Part shown: positions 51,161 to 60,576 of the stretch, one piece after another
Layout of the letters: every line of letters starts with the position of its first letter
How positions within the stretch are numbered: position 1 is the stretch's first letter
NCBI RefSeq assembly: GCF_002879855.1
Contig: NZ_PNYB01000008.1
Coordinates: forward strand, 186,001 to 250,000
Direction of reading: 5' to 3'
From: Trinickia soli
Lineage (GTDB): Bacteria > Pseudomonadota > Gammaproteobacteria > Burkholderiales > Burkholderiaceae
Length of the DNA stretch: 64,000 bases
The notes under the pieces: model-generated
Seen by the model: only the letters and a program-made list of their open reading frames with translations
Told to the model about the DNA's origin: nothing
Database searches by the model: none
Program-made: the position numbers and the translations under genes

Positions 51161-52621
51161 ATGTTCCTCAGACCCTTCCTTGCCGTGCTCGTTGTCGCCA
51201 GTCTCTCGGCAGGCTGCGCTGTAGGACCCGATTATGTCCGGCCCGACATCGCAATGCCCGAACGGTTCCAGGGGCAGACGGCCGTAGAGCAGCGGCATAC
51301 GGCTGCCCAAAGCGAACTCGCGACGTGGTGGACCGGTTTCGGCGATCCCCAACTGACACGGTTCGTTACGCTCGCGCTGCAACAGAACCTCGACCTTGCG
51401 CAGGCCGCTGCCCGCGTCGCCCAAGCGCGTGCGGGACTTGGCGCGGCGAACGCGGCGTTGTTGCCGTCCGGTAATGTCAGCGGCCAAGCGGCGCGCGTCT
51501 ATCAGTCGGTAGAGACCCCGTTGGGACGCGTGCTTGATTCGACGCCCGGTTTCGACCGTTACGGCAACGACTATGAGGCCAATTTCAGCGCGAGCTGGGA
51601 GTTGGACGTGTTTGGCGGGCTGCGACGCGGCCGGGAGGCGGCGCTGGCCGACTATCAGGCATCGGAAGCCGGGGCGGTGGCGACGCGCCTGGCCGTCGCG
51701 GCGCAGACCGCGGACATCTACATCACCATTCGCGGATTGCAGGGTCGTCTGAAGGTCGCGCGGCGCCAGGTGCAGACGCAACAGGATCTGCTATCGACCA
51801 TCAATGTGCTCTACGGAAAGGGACTGGCGGCAGAGCTTCAGGTTCGGCAGGCCGAAGGCAGGCTGGCGCAGGTCCGCGCATCCGTCCCGGTGTTGCAAGC
51901 GGCACTGGACGCATCCATGAATGCGCTGGATGTCATGGTCGGAGCGCAGCCCGGTACGCATCGGGCCGAACTTCTGGAATCGGGCGAGATCCCGGTCGCT
52001 CCGCAGATTGCGGCCATGGGATCGCCGCGAGAGCTGCTCAGGCGCCGGCCCGATCTGATCGTCGCCGAGCGTCGCGTCGCGGCATCCAACGCGCGCATCG
52101 GTGTGGCCATTGCCGAGTATTACCCGAAGTTCTCGCTGAGTGGGTTGATCGGCAGCGCGACGACGATGGGAGCGGGCAACTTGTTTGCCGGCGGTGCCAA
52201 TCAGGCGGCCGGAGTGCTCGGCCTGCGCTGGCGCCTGTTCGACTTCGGCCGGATCAACGCGCAGATCGCACAGGCCAAAGGACAGGATGCCGAAATGCTG
52301 GCCGCGTATCGGCTTGCCGCACTACATGCAACCGAGGATGTGGAAAATGCGTTCTCGGCCCTCGTCAAGCGCGACGAGCAGGCAGCCGTTCTTGCCGACG
52401 GCGTGAACTCACTCGGCCGCGCGCGAGCCGCGTCGTTCGCGGCATATCAGAAAGGCGTCGTCAGTTTGATCGAAGTCCTACAGGCGGACGAGAATCTGCT
52501 GCGCGCATCGGATGAGCAGGTGCAGGCGCAAGCCGAGTCTGCGCGCGCGGCGGTTGGGGCGTTCAAGGCGCTCGGTGGTGGATGGGAATCTTCGAAATCC
52601 GAGGCGGTCGCGAGCAAATAA
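51161..52621 (+). CDS. Outer-membrane efflux lipoprotein (NodT/OprM family)
   Basis: A 486-residue outer-membrane factor. The lipobox is ASLSAGCAVGPDYVRPD with the acylated Cys near residue 19. The typical helical repeats include LALQQNLDLAQAAARVAQAR and LLRRRPDLIVAERRVAASNA. The ATG at 51161 begins the signal sequence. It forms the trimeric channel of the RND system encoded on the other strand and shares the operator layout at 51113. A TetR gene follows in the same direction. Confidence 0.92.
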   Translation: MFLRPFLAVLVVASLSAGCAVGPDYVRPDIAMPERFQGQTAVEQRHTAAQSELATWWTGFGDPQLTRFVTLALQQNLDLAQAAARVAQARAGLGAANAALLPSGNVSGQAARVYQSVETPLGRVLDSTPGFDRYGNDYEANFSASWELDVFGGLRRGREAALADYQASEAGAVATRLAVAAQTADIYITIRGLQGRLKVARRQVQTQQDLLSTINVLYGKGLAAELQVRQAEGRLAQVRASVPVLQAALDASMNALDVMVGAQPGTHRAELLESGEIPVAPQIAAMGSPRELLRRRPDLIVAERRVAASNARIGVAIAEYYPKFSLSGLIGSATTMGAGNLFAGGANQAAGVLGLRWRLFDFGRINAQIAQAKGQDAEMLAAYRLAALHATEDVENAFSALVKRDEQAAVLADGVNSLGRARAASFAAYQKGVVSLIEVLQADENLLRASDEQVQAQAESARAAVGAFKALGGGWESSKSEAVASK

Positions 52622-52696
52622 CAAGCGTACGCACTCAACGACCTGCCGGGAACCGGCCTTCGGTCATCGTTCGTAACCAGACGAGCCCTGCGTCGC

Positions 52697-53320
52697 ATGC
52701 CACCCAAACGAATGACTCGAGCAGAAAACCGTGAGCGAACCCGGCAGCGCCTGCTCGATGCAGCAGCACCATGCATCGCGGAAAAAGGGTTGGCTGCTAT
52801 CAGCGTAGAGGAAATCGCCGCGCGTGCGGGCTACACCCGAGGCGCGTTCTACTCCAACTTCCGCAGCAAAGCCGATCTGTTCGTCGAGCTACTGCGACTC
52901 GATCACGAGAAATTCTGCGAGAACCTGCAGGCGATGATGGACAACGCACCATCCAATGCAGACGTTCAGAAACAGTTCGCGTCCTGGCTCGACCAATGCT
53001 ATCGCGATGACAAACACTACTTGCTGTGGGCCGAAGCACGTTTGCACGCGGCGCGCGATGTCAAGTTTCGGTTACATCTGAGCGCCATGTGCGCTGAAAA
53101 GCGCGACATTATCGCGCGCTTCATCGAGCAACTCTTCAACGGCGCGAACACGATATTGGTGGGGGACTCGCTTGCCAACCATGCGCTTGCTGCCATGGTA
53201 ATGATGGACGGCATCGGCTACGTCAAACGGGTGATGCGGGGGGAAGTATCGAATGCGCCGGTCGATGTAATGCTGACCGAAAGCTACGCGAGCATGCTTT
53301 TCCGCACCTATTCCGAATAG
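52697..53320 (+). CDS. TetR-family transcriptional regulator
   Basis: A 207-residue TetR protein. The HTH is ISVEEIAARAGYTRGAFYSNF near 35-55. The C-terminal ligand domain resembles the AcrR-like group. It starts 75 bases after the outer-membrane factor in the same direction and may be co-transcribed with it. It has no obvious palindrome of its own nearby, so its target is uncertain. Confidence 0.85.
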   Translation: MPPKRMTRAENRERTRQRLLDAAAPCIAEKGLAAISVEEIAARAGYTRGAFYSNFRSKADLFVELLRLDHEKFCENLQAMMDNAPSNADVQKQFASWLDQCYRDDKHYLLWAEARLHAARDVKFRLHLSAMCAEKRDIIARFIEQLFNGANTILVGDSLANHALAAMVMMDGIGYVKRVMRGEVSNAPVDVMLTESYASMLFRTYSE

Positions 53321-53485
53321 AGCGTGTTTGAGGTGCGACGAGGAATTCGGATCTGTTGCGCGCCCCTATTCCCCCAAAGCCCTGCGCGCTCCCTCTTACC
53401 CTGCACCAGTTAGCCGGCGTCAACGCAAAGGTTCGCCCTAGCGGTTGATGCGGGCTCTCTACCATCCGTGCATTTGCTACGGGGT

Positions 53486-53569
53486 GTGACCACGGCAATT
53501 CACCCTAGCGTCGATCAAGGCATTGAAAAAGGCTCAAGCGATTTCAAAGGCGGTACGCTGCGTACACTG
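53486..53569 (+). pseudogene. 5' remnant of a glutathione-dependent formaldehyde-activating enzyme-like gene (gfa type)
   Basis: A GTG at 53486 reads TTAIHPSVDQGIEKGSSDFK then GGTLRTL, which matches the first 28 residues of Gfa (CENP-V/GFA fold), normally about 190 residues long. After GGTL the frame no longer resembles the family and the zinc-binding cysteines are missing. The LysR gene starts directly downstream, so only the front of gfa remains. The rest of 53321-53621 holds nothing else recognisable. Confidence 0.55.
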
Positions 53570-53621
53570 ACCAGAAATGATCTGGCCGAACTTCCTCAAT
53601 ACGAAGCGTGCGGAGGCAAAC

Positions 53622-54509
53622 GTGACTTTGCAACAACTGGAGACCTTTTTCTGGACCGTAACGCTAGGCAGTTTTTCGGCGGCTGCCGAGAGGTTGTATG
53701 CGACACAGTCCGCAGTGTCCATGCGGGTCCGCGAACTCGAGCGCACGCTTGGCGTTGAGCTATTCGATCGTACCCACAGAACGGCACGGCTCACGCCGAA
53801 GGGACGAGAGCTGATGGAATACGCCAGCCGCATTCTCGATTTGTCGACAGAACTCGAGCATCGCATCGCTGCGCCGGAATCGATGTTCGGCACGGTTCGT
53901 TTCGGTGTCGCCGAAGTCATTACGACAACATGGTTGCCTGAACTGATACGCACCATCGCGGAGCGCTATCCCAACGTACGCCTTGAGATCGAAGAGGCGC
54001 TCACAGCAGAGCTCATGGAAAGCCTTGCGCAAGCCGAACTTGAGCTTGTCCTCGCGCCCGGTCATTCGCGCGCGCAAGAACTCTCCACGTTATCGCTTGG
54101 CTCGGTTGTCTTCGAGTGGATGGCAAGCCCCGCGTTGGGGCTTGAGGATCGCGTATACGGCCCGGCAGAGCTGGCGCGCTACCCGATTATCGGGATGAAG
54201 CCGAAGTCATTTCACTATTCGGCGATCGAGGACTGGTTCCAGAATGAACATGTGCGCGGCCGTTATCTCGCGCGCTGCAAAAGCGTAGCAGTGGCGGCTT
54301 CAATGACGATGGCTGGCATGGGCGTCGCGTACCTGCCAGCAAAACATTACGCGGGCGAAATAGCAAACGGCCGGCTTAAAATCGTCACAACGTCTCCACG
54401 ACTCGAACCTGTCCAGTTTGTCGCCGTGCTTCCCCAGGGACACTCCTTCTCGCTGGCCCGGACCGTGGCTGAGCTCGCGCGCGAGGTAAGCACTTTCGAC
54501 AGACAATAG
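53622..54509 (+). CDS. LysR-family regulator of the Rieske-oxygenase cluster
   Basis: A 295-residue LysR protein. The start is GTG at 53622 because CGGAGG lies 6 bases upstream; an ATG at 53577 would add 15 residues unlike the family. The HTH is FFWTVTLGSFSAAAERLYAT then QSAVSMRVRELERTLGVELF. It lies just upstream of the reductase and oxygenase genes in the same direction, with a 185-base gap where its binding site may lie. It probably activates the cluster in response to the substrate. Confidence 0.87.
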   Translation: MTLQQLETFFWTVTLGSFSAAAERLYATQSAVSMRVRELERTLGVELFDRTHRTARLTPKGRELMEYASRILDLSTELEHRIAAPESMFGTVRFGVAEVITTTWLPELIRTIAERYPNVRLEIEEALTAELMESLAQAELELVLAPGHSRAQELSTLSLGSVVFEWMASPALGLEDRVYGPAELARYPIIGMKPKSFHYSAIEDWFQNEHVRGRYLARCKSVAVAASMTMAGMGVAYLPAKHYAGEIANGRLKIVTTSPRLEPVQFVAVLPQGHSFSLARTVAELAREVSTFDRQ

Positions 54510-54694
54510 GTGTTCCGCAAAATGTTGCATGGCATCAAATCGGTTCAAGAAAGTTGATGCATGCACTCGAAAATTACTCGTTTGTTCTTATAGGTCGACG
54601 CATCTACTCTTTCTCCAAAGCAACGGCGCACTGACACTGATCGACACGATCCGATGCGCCGAAGTTGCCATCCAGAGCAGCATAGGAGGAAGAC

Positions 54695-55711
54695 ATGAAC
54701 GCAGTCACTCTGCACGAAGCCCCACTTGTGCGCCAGGATTCCATGGCGCCCTCGAAACTGCGGGTGCGGGTGCAGTCCGTATCCTATCTGGCCGAAGACA
54801 TCAATGCGTTCGAATTTGTTAGCGTGGACAGCGACACGTTGCCTGCGTTTACCCCAGGTTCGCACATTGACGTCCATTTACCCCAGGGCCTGATTCGCCA
54901 GTACTCCCTGTGCAATCCATCCACAGAGCGTCATCGCTATGTGATTGCCGTGCTGCGTGATCCGCTCGGCCGAGGTGGATCAGTGGCGATGCACGATGTG
55001 TTACGAGCCGGGCAGATCGTGACTGTGTCCGCGCCCCGTAATCATTTTGCACTGTCGAATTCAGCCACACGACATGTCTTCATCGCTGGCGGGATAGGGA
55101 TCACACCGCTCATGTCGATGGTCGCCGAAGTTCAGCGTCGCGGCGAAGCATTTCATCTGCATTATTGCGCCCGCACGCCGCAACGAACCGCGTTCACGGG
55201 GGCATTGTGCGGTCTTGTTGCCAGCGGGCTGGCGTCGATCCACTACGACAACGGCGACCCCGGCAAGGGGCTCGATCTGAAGGCGACCCTGCAAAGCCGT
55301 CCAGATGGCGCGCACCTGTACTACTGCGGCCCAGCAGGACTCATGGATGCCATCGAAGCGGCAAGCGGACACTGGCCACGCGACGCTGTCCATTGCGAGC
55401 GTTTCTCCGCATCGGGCTCGCCGGCGCGAACAAAGGGCGACGACCCCGACACGCCGTTCGAAGTCGAACTGGCGCGCTCGAAGAAGCGCCTTACGGTGCA
55501 CCCGGGTGAGACGATCGTCGATGCGCTGAAACTGCACGGAATAGAGGTCGAGACCTCGTGCTGCGAAGGCTATTGCGGCACGTGCATGACCCGCTATCTC
55601 TCCGGTGACCCACTTCACCGCGACTCGGTGCTCGACGAAGACGATCGGGAAGAATTCATCATGATCTGCTGCAGTCGCGCAAAGAGCGCGTCAATTGTTC
55701 TCGACCTTTAG
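54695..55711 (+). CDS. PDR/VanB-type oxygenase reductase
   Basis: A 338-residue phthalate-dioxygenase-reductase family protein. The FMN-binding motif is RQYSLCNPS near 69-77, the NAD region is GGIGITPLMSMV near 131-142, and the plant-type 2Fe-2S cluster is in CCEGYCGTCMTRYLSGDPLH with a fourth Cys near residue 326 (IMICCSRAKSASIVLDL). It transfers electrons from NADH to the Rieske oxygenase encoded 81 bases downstream. The layout FMN-NAD-2Fe2S is that of VanB and PDR. Confidence 0.92.
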   Translation: MNAVTLHEAPLVRQDSMAPSKLRVRVQSVSYLAEDINAFEFVSVDSDTLPAFTPGSHIDVHLPQGLIRQYSLCNPSTERHRYVIAVLRDPLGRGGSVAMHDVLRAGQIVTVSAPRNHFALSNSATRHVFIAGGIGITPLMSMVAEVQRRGEAFHLHYCARTPQRTAFTGALCGLVASGLASIHYDNGDPGKGLDLKATLQSRPDGAHLYYCGPAGLMDAIEAASGHWPRDAVHCERFSASGSPARTKGDDPDTPFEVELARSKKRLTVHPGETIVDALKLHGIEVETSCCEGYCGTCMTRYLSGDPLHRDSVLDEDDREEFIMICCSRAKSASIVLDL

Positions 55712-55792
55712 TTCAGCGTTTCCGATTCTTCGCACTCGGCGGGCGCAGTGGGATGCGCTTGCTAAAAAAAACCCACTGGAGACAGTTTTGTC

Positions 55793-56908
55793 ATGAGCAC
55801 ATTCGAATATATTAAGGATTGCTGGTATCCCATCGGTTTCTCATCCGAGTTTCCCGAGGGTGAATTGCAAGGACACAAGATAGTCGGACGGCCGGTCGTA
55901 ATGTGGCGCTCCGATAAAGGTGAAGTCGTCGCGTTCGACGACCGTTGCTGCCATAAGCGCTTCCCGCTCTCGCAGAGCAAACTGCTCGACGGCGGGCGTT
56001 TGGAGTGCGCATACCACGGATTGTGCTACGACACGAGCGGACAATGTATTGCGATTCCTTCCCAGCCGGATAAGCCAATTCCTTCGCAAGCGCGTCTCAA
56101 CGTGATCCCGGTGAAGGAACAGGACGGCGTAGTGTGGATCTGGCCGGGCAACCCCGCAGCGGCACAACGCGTGGCGCCGCCGCGCACGCCGGAGATTCTC
56201 GATCCCGCGAATCTTTCGATCGGTTCTCCGGGCCCGCTGCGCGTGCCGGCCAATTATCTTCTGCTGATCGAAAACCTGCTCGACATCACGCATTTCTATC
56301 CCTTGCACGACGGCAATATCGGCGACAAGGAGAACAGCAAGATTCCGGTGGACCTGGAAGAAGGCGAAAGCGAAGGATATACGTACGTAAAAACCACCCG
56401 ACACGTCGGCAGCTATCAGCAACCGGCATATTTGAAAGAATGGTTTCTGTACGACACGGTAGAGCGGATTCATACGCATTGCATGGTGACCCCGGGACTC
56501 ACGCGAGTCGTGATGCGCGTTGCGCCGCCAGGTGAGCTCGGAACAGACAGGGAGCGCGGATACACGCTGTTGCATCTCCATTTGCCGGTCGACGAGCGCA
56601 ATCTGGTCTGGCGTTGGTCCGTGTCGTGCAAGAACTGGCACAGAACCTTGAGCGACCCGACGGTACCAACGGCGCAACGCGTCGCGGAAATGTTCCCGGA
56701 AGTGGTCGCACAGGATCAGTGGGCGCTGGAACGCCAGCAAGCAATGATGGAGTTTCCGGATGACGGATATTCCGAACTCTTCCTCAAGACTGACAAGGCA
56801 TTGCGGCGCGCCCGCCAGATCCTGATGGGCCTTCAGCGTAAAGAGCGAGAGTTGCAGATCGTGCCAGCCGATAAGCGGACCGACGTCAAGGAGCCGGTCA
56901 CGACTTGA
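55793..56908 (+). CDS. Rieske non-heme iron oxygenase, VanA-like
   Basis: A 371-residue Rieske oxygenase alpha subunit. The Rieske motif is DRCCHKRFPLSQSKL then RLECAYHGLCYD near 44-75 (C-x-H...C-x2-H). The mononuclear iron motif is ENLLDITHFYPLH near 160-172 (D-x2-H-x4-H), as in vanillate and dicamba O-demethylases. It has no small subunit gene. With the reductase upstream it likely oxidatively demethylates or hydroxylates an aromatic acid. Confidence 0.9.
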   Translation: MSTFEYIKDCWYPIGFSSEFPEGELQGHKIVGRPVVMWRSDKGEVVAFDDRCCHKRFPLSQSKLLDGGRLECAYHGLCYDTSGQCIAIPSQPDKPIPSQARLNVIPVKEQDGVVWIWPGNPAAAQRVAPPRTPEILDPANLSIGSPGPLRVPANYLLLIENLLDITHFYPLHDGNIGDKENSKIPVDLEEGESEGYTYVKTTRHVGSYQQPAYLKEWFLYDTVERIHTHCMVTPGLTRVVMRVAPPGELGTDRERGYTLLHLHLPVDERNLVWRWSVSCKNWHRTLSDPTVPTAQRVAEMFPEVVAQDQWALERQQAMMEFPDDGYSELFLKTDKALRRARQILMGLQRKERELQIVPADKRTDVKEPVTT

Positions 56909-57010
56909 ATAGCTGTTCACGTGGACGGCGTGGCGGGTGCCGGCTCCCGCCACGTGCGAGCGAACGTCCGGCACACCATAAGTATTTGGCTCAATGCCTG
57001 GAGACAACCC

Positions 57011-58453
57011 GTGAAAACCCATGAAACTTCGGCGCCACTAGCCGTCGCATCGCCACCGTCATCATATGGCCAGCTTGGCGAAAAATCGTTGATGCAAAGG
57101 GCGGTCGGTTCGTGCGTGTACCTCTTCGAACGACTGATGCCCGATCCCTTCGTGATTGTTATCCTGCTGACCGTCATGACCTCGCTATTCGCGATCGCGT
57201 TCGCACCGAAAGGCACGCCAGAGGTCATTCTAAGCGGCTGGTACAAGGGGATTTTTGGCATCTTCACGTTCGCGTTCCAGATGGTGCTGGTGCTTGTGAC
57301 CGGTTATGCGTTAGCGAGTGCACCGATCATCAAGTCCGGTCTGGAACGCCTCAGCCGGCTTGCGGTCGGACCGTGTTCGGCTGTCATTCTGGTGTTTACG
57401 ATCGGTGCAATTGCGACGTTCCTCAACTGGGGCTTCGGACTCGTGGTCGGCGCCATGCTCTCCAAGCAAGTGGCAAAGCACGTACGCGTGGACTTCGCCT
57501 GGCTCGTCGCAGCGGGCTACAGTTCATGGGTGCTGTGGGCGTTCACCGGTATGTCCAGTTCGATCGCGTTGTCGATTGCTTCTCCGGGCAATCCTCTGAA
57601 TCTGATCGAGCAGCATACGCACAGCGTCGTGCCTTTGTCTCATACGGTTTTTTCAACGTGGAATCTTCTGACTGGCCTAGCGGCGATGGTGCTAATCCCC
57701 GTCATCTTCATTCTGATGCGGCCCGCGGAAGGCGACATCATAGCGGCCGGGAAAGATGCGCTTGAAGCCGCTGAAAAGACCTCCGATCTCGGCGACTCGT
57801 CGCGAGCAGACACATTCGCCGGCAGGCTCGAAGGCTCTCGTCTGTGTGCGTTGGTGTTCGTCGTGGCAGGCGCGGCGTACCTCGCCATTGAGTGGACGCG
57901 TCATGGCGTCAGCCTCGATATCAACACTGTGATTTTTATCTTTCTGCTGGCGGGCTTGTGTCTGCATGGAAGGCCGCGTCGCTATGTCCGCGCGGTGACC
58001 GAGGCGGCGAAGGTGACCGGTCCGATGCTGCTTCAGTATCCGTTCTATGGCGGAATCATGGGAATCATGGCCGCAACGGGACTTGCGGAAGTGGTCGCCA
58101 ATGCCTACATCCATGTCGCTTCGACGGCTACGCTGCCGTTCCTCAGCTATCTCGCGTCGGGGTTGATTACTTTGTTTATTCCGAGTGGCGGCGGCCACTG
58201 GGCGGTTCAAGGGCCGTTCACCATTCCTGCGGCCATGCATCTGGGCGCATCGTTGCCCGGCACGTCCATGGCGATCGCCGCTGGCGAAATGGCGGGCAGC
58301 CTGCTCCAACCATTCTGGGCGATTCCCGTAGTAGCAATCGCGGGCGTTGGCGTGCAGCGGGTCCTTGGCTTCACACTGGTGATCTTTCTGACGGCCGGGA
58401 GCCTTGTCGGATTCGCCTATTTGTTCATCGTGCCGATTTTCGCCGGTACTTGA
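57011..58453 (+). CDS. AtoE-type short-chain fatty acid transporter
   Basis: A 480-residue membrane protein of the AtoE/SCFA transporter family with about 11-12 helices. Family stretches are LMPDPFVIVILLTVMTSLFA near 38-57, LNWGFGLVVGAM near 134-145 and FIPSGGGHWAVQGPF near 389-403. GTG at 57011 is the start, with GGAGA 7 bases upstream. It lies between the Rieske oxygenase and a CoA-transferase. The family imports acetoacetate, butyrate or similar acids. Confidence 0.87.
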   Translation: MKTHETSAPLAVASPPSSYGQLGEKSLMQRAVGSCVYLFERLMPDPFVIVILLTVMTSLFAIAFAPKGTPEVILSGWYKGIFGIFTFAFQMVLVLVTGYALASAPIIKSGLERLSRLAVGPCSAVILVFTIGAIATFLNWGFGLVVGAMLSKQVAKHVRVDFAWLVAAGYSSWVLWAFTGMSSSIALSIASPGNPLNLIEQHTHSVVPLSHTVFSTWNLLTGLAAMVLIPVIFILMRPAEGDIIAAGKDALEAAEKTSDLGDSSRADTFAGRLEGSRLCALVFVVAGAAYLAIEWTRHGVSLDINTVIFIFLLAGLCLHGRPRRYVRAVTEAAKVTGPMLLQYPFYGGIMGIMAATGLAEVVANAYIHVASTATLPFLSYLASGLITLFIPSGGGHWAVQGPFTIPAAMHLGASLPGTSMAIAAGEMAGSLLQPFWAIPVVAIAGVGVQRVLGFTLVIFLTAGSLVGFAYLFIVPIFAGT

Positions 58454-58494
58454 TTCTGCGCACGAGCGCCTACTGACCTTCCAAGGGAATAGAG

Positions 58495-59664
58495 ATGAAT
58501 AACCAGCTCGCACTCGAGGGCGTGAGAGTCATCGAGATATGCAATGTGGCAGCGGGGCCATTCTGCGGCATGCTGTTGGCCGACATGGGCGCAGACGTTG
58601 TCAAGATTGAGCATCCGGAAGGCGGGGACTCGTTGCGTTCATGGCCGCCGATCACGGCCGGATTCAGCGAGAACTTCGCTTCTTTGAATCGCAACAAGCG
58701 TTCGATTACGTTGAACCTCAAAGACCCGGAAGACGTCCGTCTTGCGAAAGCGCTGATCGGTGACGCCGATGTGCTGATCGAGAACAACCGCCCGGGTGTT
58801 ATGGACCGGTTAGGCCTTGGTTATGCCGCATTTTCGGACATCAATCCTCGCTTGCTGTATTGCTCTATTTCTGCGTATGGACAGAGTGGACCGCGGGCTC
58901 AGGAAGGTGGTTTCGATCTGACCTTGCAGGCGATGAGCGGCATCATGAGTATCACCGGCGAGCCGGGCGGTGCGCCGGTCAAATGCGGTGTGCCCCTAGC
59001 CGATTTTTCTGCGGGTTTGTATGCCGCATTCTCGGTCGCGGCTGAGTTGCGGCGCGTCGCGCAGTCGGGTCGGGGCTCGCATATCGACATCTCGATGCTG
59101 GGTGCGACGCTCGGCATTGCCGCGTTGCAGACATCGGAGTATTTCGGGAGCGGCCGCGATCCGGTAAAAATGGGCTCGGCTCATCCGCGCAATGCGCCGT
59201 ACCAGGCGTTTCGTTGCCGTGACGGCTACTTTGGCATGGCCGCCGGCAATAACGCGCTATGGGCCGCTGTATGCCGGGTGCTCGGTCATCCTGAATGGAC
59301 CGACGACGACCGCTTCACCACGCAGAGCCATCGCGCGCGTCATCAGGACCAACTCAGACTCATGCTCGAGACAATCTTTGCCGACCAGCCCGCGCGTTTC
59401 TGGCTCGAGCAGTTTCGAGCGGCCGGCGTACCTTGTGCGCCGATCAACAATTATTCGGATGTGCTCGCCGATCCGCAAGTGGAGCACATGCAGTGGGTTC
59501 AGCCGCTCACGTTGCCCAACGGCGTCGAGACTCGGACTTTTGGATCGCCGATCAATCTGTCGGGGCACGGCTTGCCAATACGCCGTGCGCCGCCGGGGCT
59601 CGGCGAACACTCGGAAGAGATCATTGCCGGTATCAGCGCGCGCCATGCAGAGGAGAAACAATGA
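58495..59664 (+). CDS. CaiB/BaiF family CoA-transferase
   Basis: A 389-residue family III CoA-transferase. It opens with LEGVRVIEICNVAAGPFCGM at 6-25, has GADVVKIEHPEGGDSLR near 32-48, and the catalytic Asp in GFDLTLQAMSGIMSITG near 141-157. It would convert a free acid to its CoA ester. Its stop overlaps the start of the enoyl-CoA hydratase by 4 bases, so the two are co-translated and their reactions should be consecutive. It differs in sequence from the glutarate-type copy at 14890. Confidence 0.9.
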   Translation: MNNQLALEGVRVIEICNVAAGPFCGMLLADMGADVVKIEHPEGGDSLRSWPPITAGFSENFASLNRNKRSITLNLKDPEDVRLAKALIGDADVLIENNRPGVMDRLGLGYAAFSDINPRLLYCSISAYGQSGPRAQEGGFDLTLQAMSGIMSITGEPGGAPVKCGVPLADFSAGLYAAFSVAAELRRVAQSGRGSHIDISMLGATLGIAALQTSEYFGSGRDPVKMGSAHPRNAPYQAFRCRDGYFGMAAGNNALWAAVCRVLGHPEWTDDDRFTTQSHRARHQDQLRLMLETIFADQPARFWLEQFRAAGVPCAPINNYSDVLADPQVEHMQWVQPLTLPNGVETRTFGSPINLSGHGLPIRRAPPGLGEHSEEIIAGISARHAEEKQ

Positions 59665-60383
59665 CGGACCACCTCCGAATCGAGAGAAGCGCGCAATCCT
59701 GGACGTTCACGTTGAACCGTCCCGACAAGATGAATGCGTTGAACGCGCCGCTTGTCGAAGCGCTGTTGCAGGGCGTGGACGATGCGCATGCGAGTGGCGC
59801 CAGAATGCTCGTATTCCAGGGCGAGGGAAGGAACTTCAGCGCGGGATTCGATCAGGGTGACCTCAATAGCCAGAGCGACGCTGACCTGCTATTGCGCCTG
59901 GTGAGGGTCGAGGCATTGCTTCATCTCGTCGCGTCGTCCCCTTGTCTGACGGTCGCGTTCGCCCATGGACGCAACTTCGGCGCCGGCGTCGATCTCTTTG
60001 CGGCTTGCCGGCATCGTTATAGCGCGGCCGATGCAAGTTTCCGGATGCCAGGCTTGCGCTTTGGCCTTGTGCTGGGCACGAGGCGCTTTGGCGACATCGT
60101 CGGCTATGCAAAGGCTCGCGAAATTCTCGAACAGACCCGGCAGATCAGCGCAACGGAGGCGGCGGATATTGGCCTCGTCACGAGGCTGGTCGAAGCAGAC
60201 GGACGTGCCGATGCAGTCGCCGAAGCGCTGCAGGTTGCCACACTGCTTGATCCGGCGACGCAACAGCACCTGTATCGGGTACTGGAAAGCGGGCGGCCGG
60301 ATCAGGATCTCGCCGATCTGGTTCGGTCCGCGTCGCGCCCCGGACTCAAATCGCGCCTCCTCGCGTACGTGAGCGAGCGCTAA
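59661..60383 (+). CDS. Enoyl-CoA hydratase/isomerase family protein
   Basis: A 240-residue crotonase-fold protein. The first oxyanion loop is GEGRNFSAGFDQGDL near 54-68, and the second is AHGRNFGAGVDLFAACRHRY near 101-120. The ATG at 59661 overlaps the CoA-transferase stop. The glutamates of classic hydratases are not evident at both catalytic positions, so an isomerase or hydrolase function is as likely. It ends the operon. Confidence 0.88.
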   Translation: MTDHLRIERSAQSWTFTLNRPDKMNALNAPLVEALLQGVDDAHASGARMLVFQGEGRNFSAGFDQGDLNSQSDADLLLRLVRVEALLHLVASSPCLTVAFAHGRNFGAGVDLFAACRHRYSAADASFRMPGLRFGLVLGTRRFGDIVGYAKAREILEQTRQISATEAADIGLVTRLVEADGRADAVAEALQVATLLDPATQQHLYRVLESGRPDQDLADLVRSASRPGLKSRLLAYVSER

Positions 60384-60576
60384 TGCGCCAGTTTTTTACT
60401 GGTAACCAATGAAAACAAAAGCTGCTCTGCAGCGGTATCACTCGCGTGGAAGAGCCCGAAGTCGCGCCGGGTCAAGGGCCCGAGGTCACTACATGCAAAG
60501 ATTGCAGACAAGCACGCTGCGACCTCACCCGCCCTCTGTTCCTACGCCGGCTGTTCACCCAAGCCGACGTCGCGAT

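Noticed and set aside
60388-60402. CCAGT-TTTTT-ACTGG hairpin after the enoyl-CoA hydratase gene
   Set aside because: A stem of only 5 bp without a T-tail after it; too weak to call a terminator.
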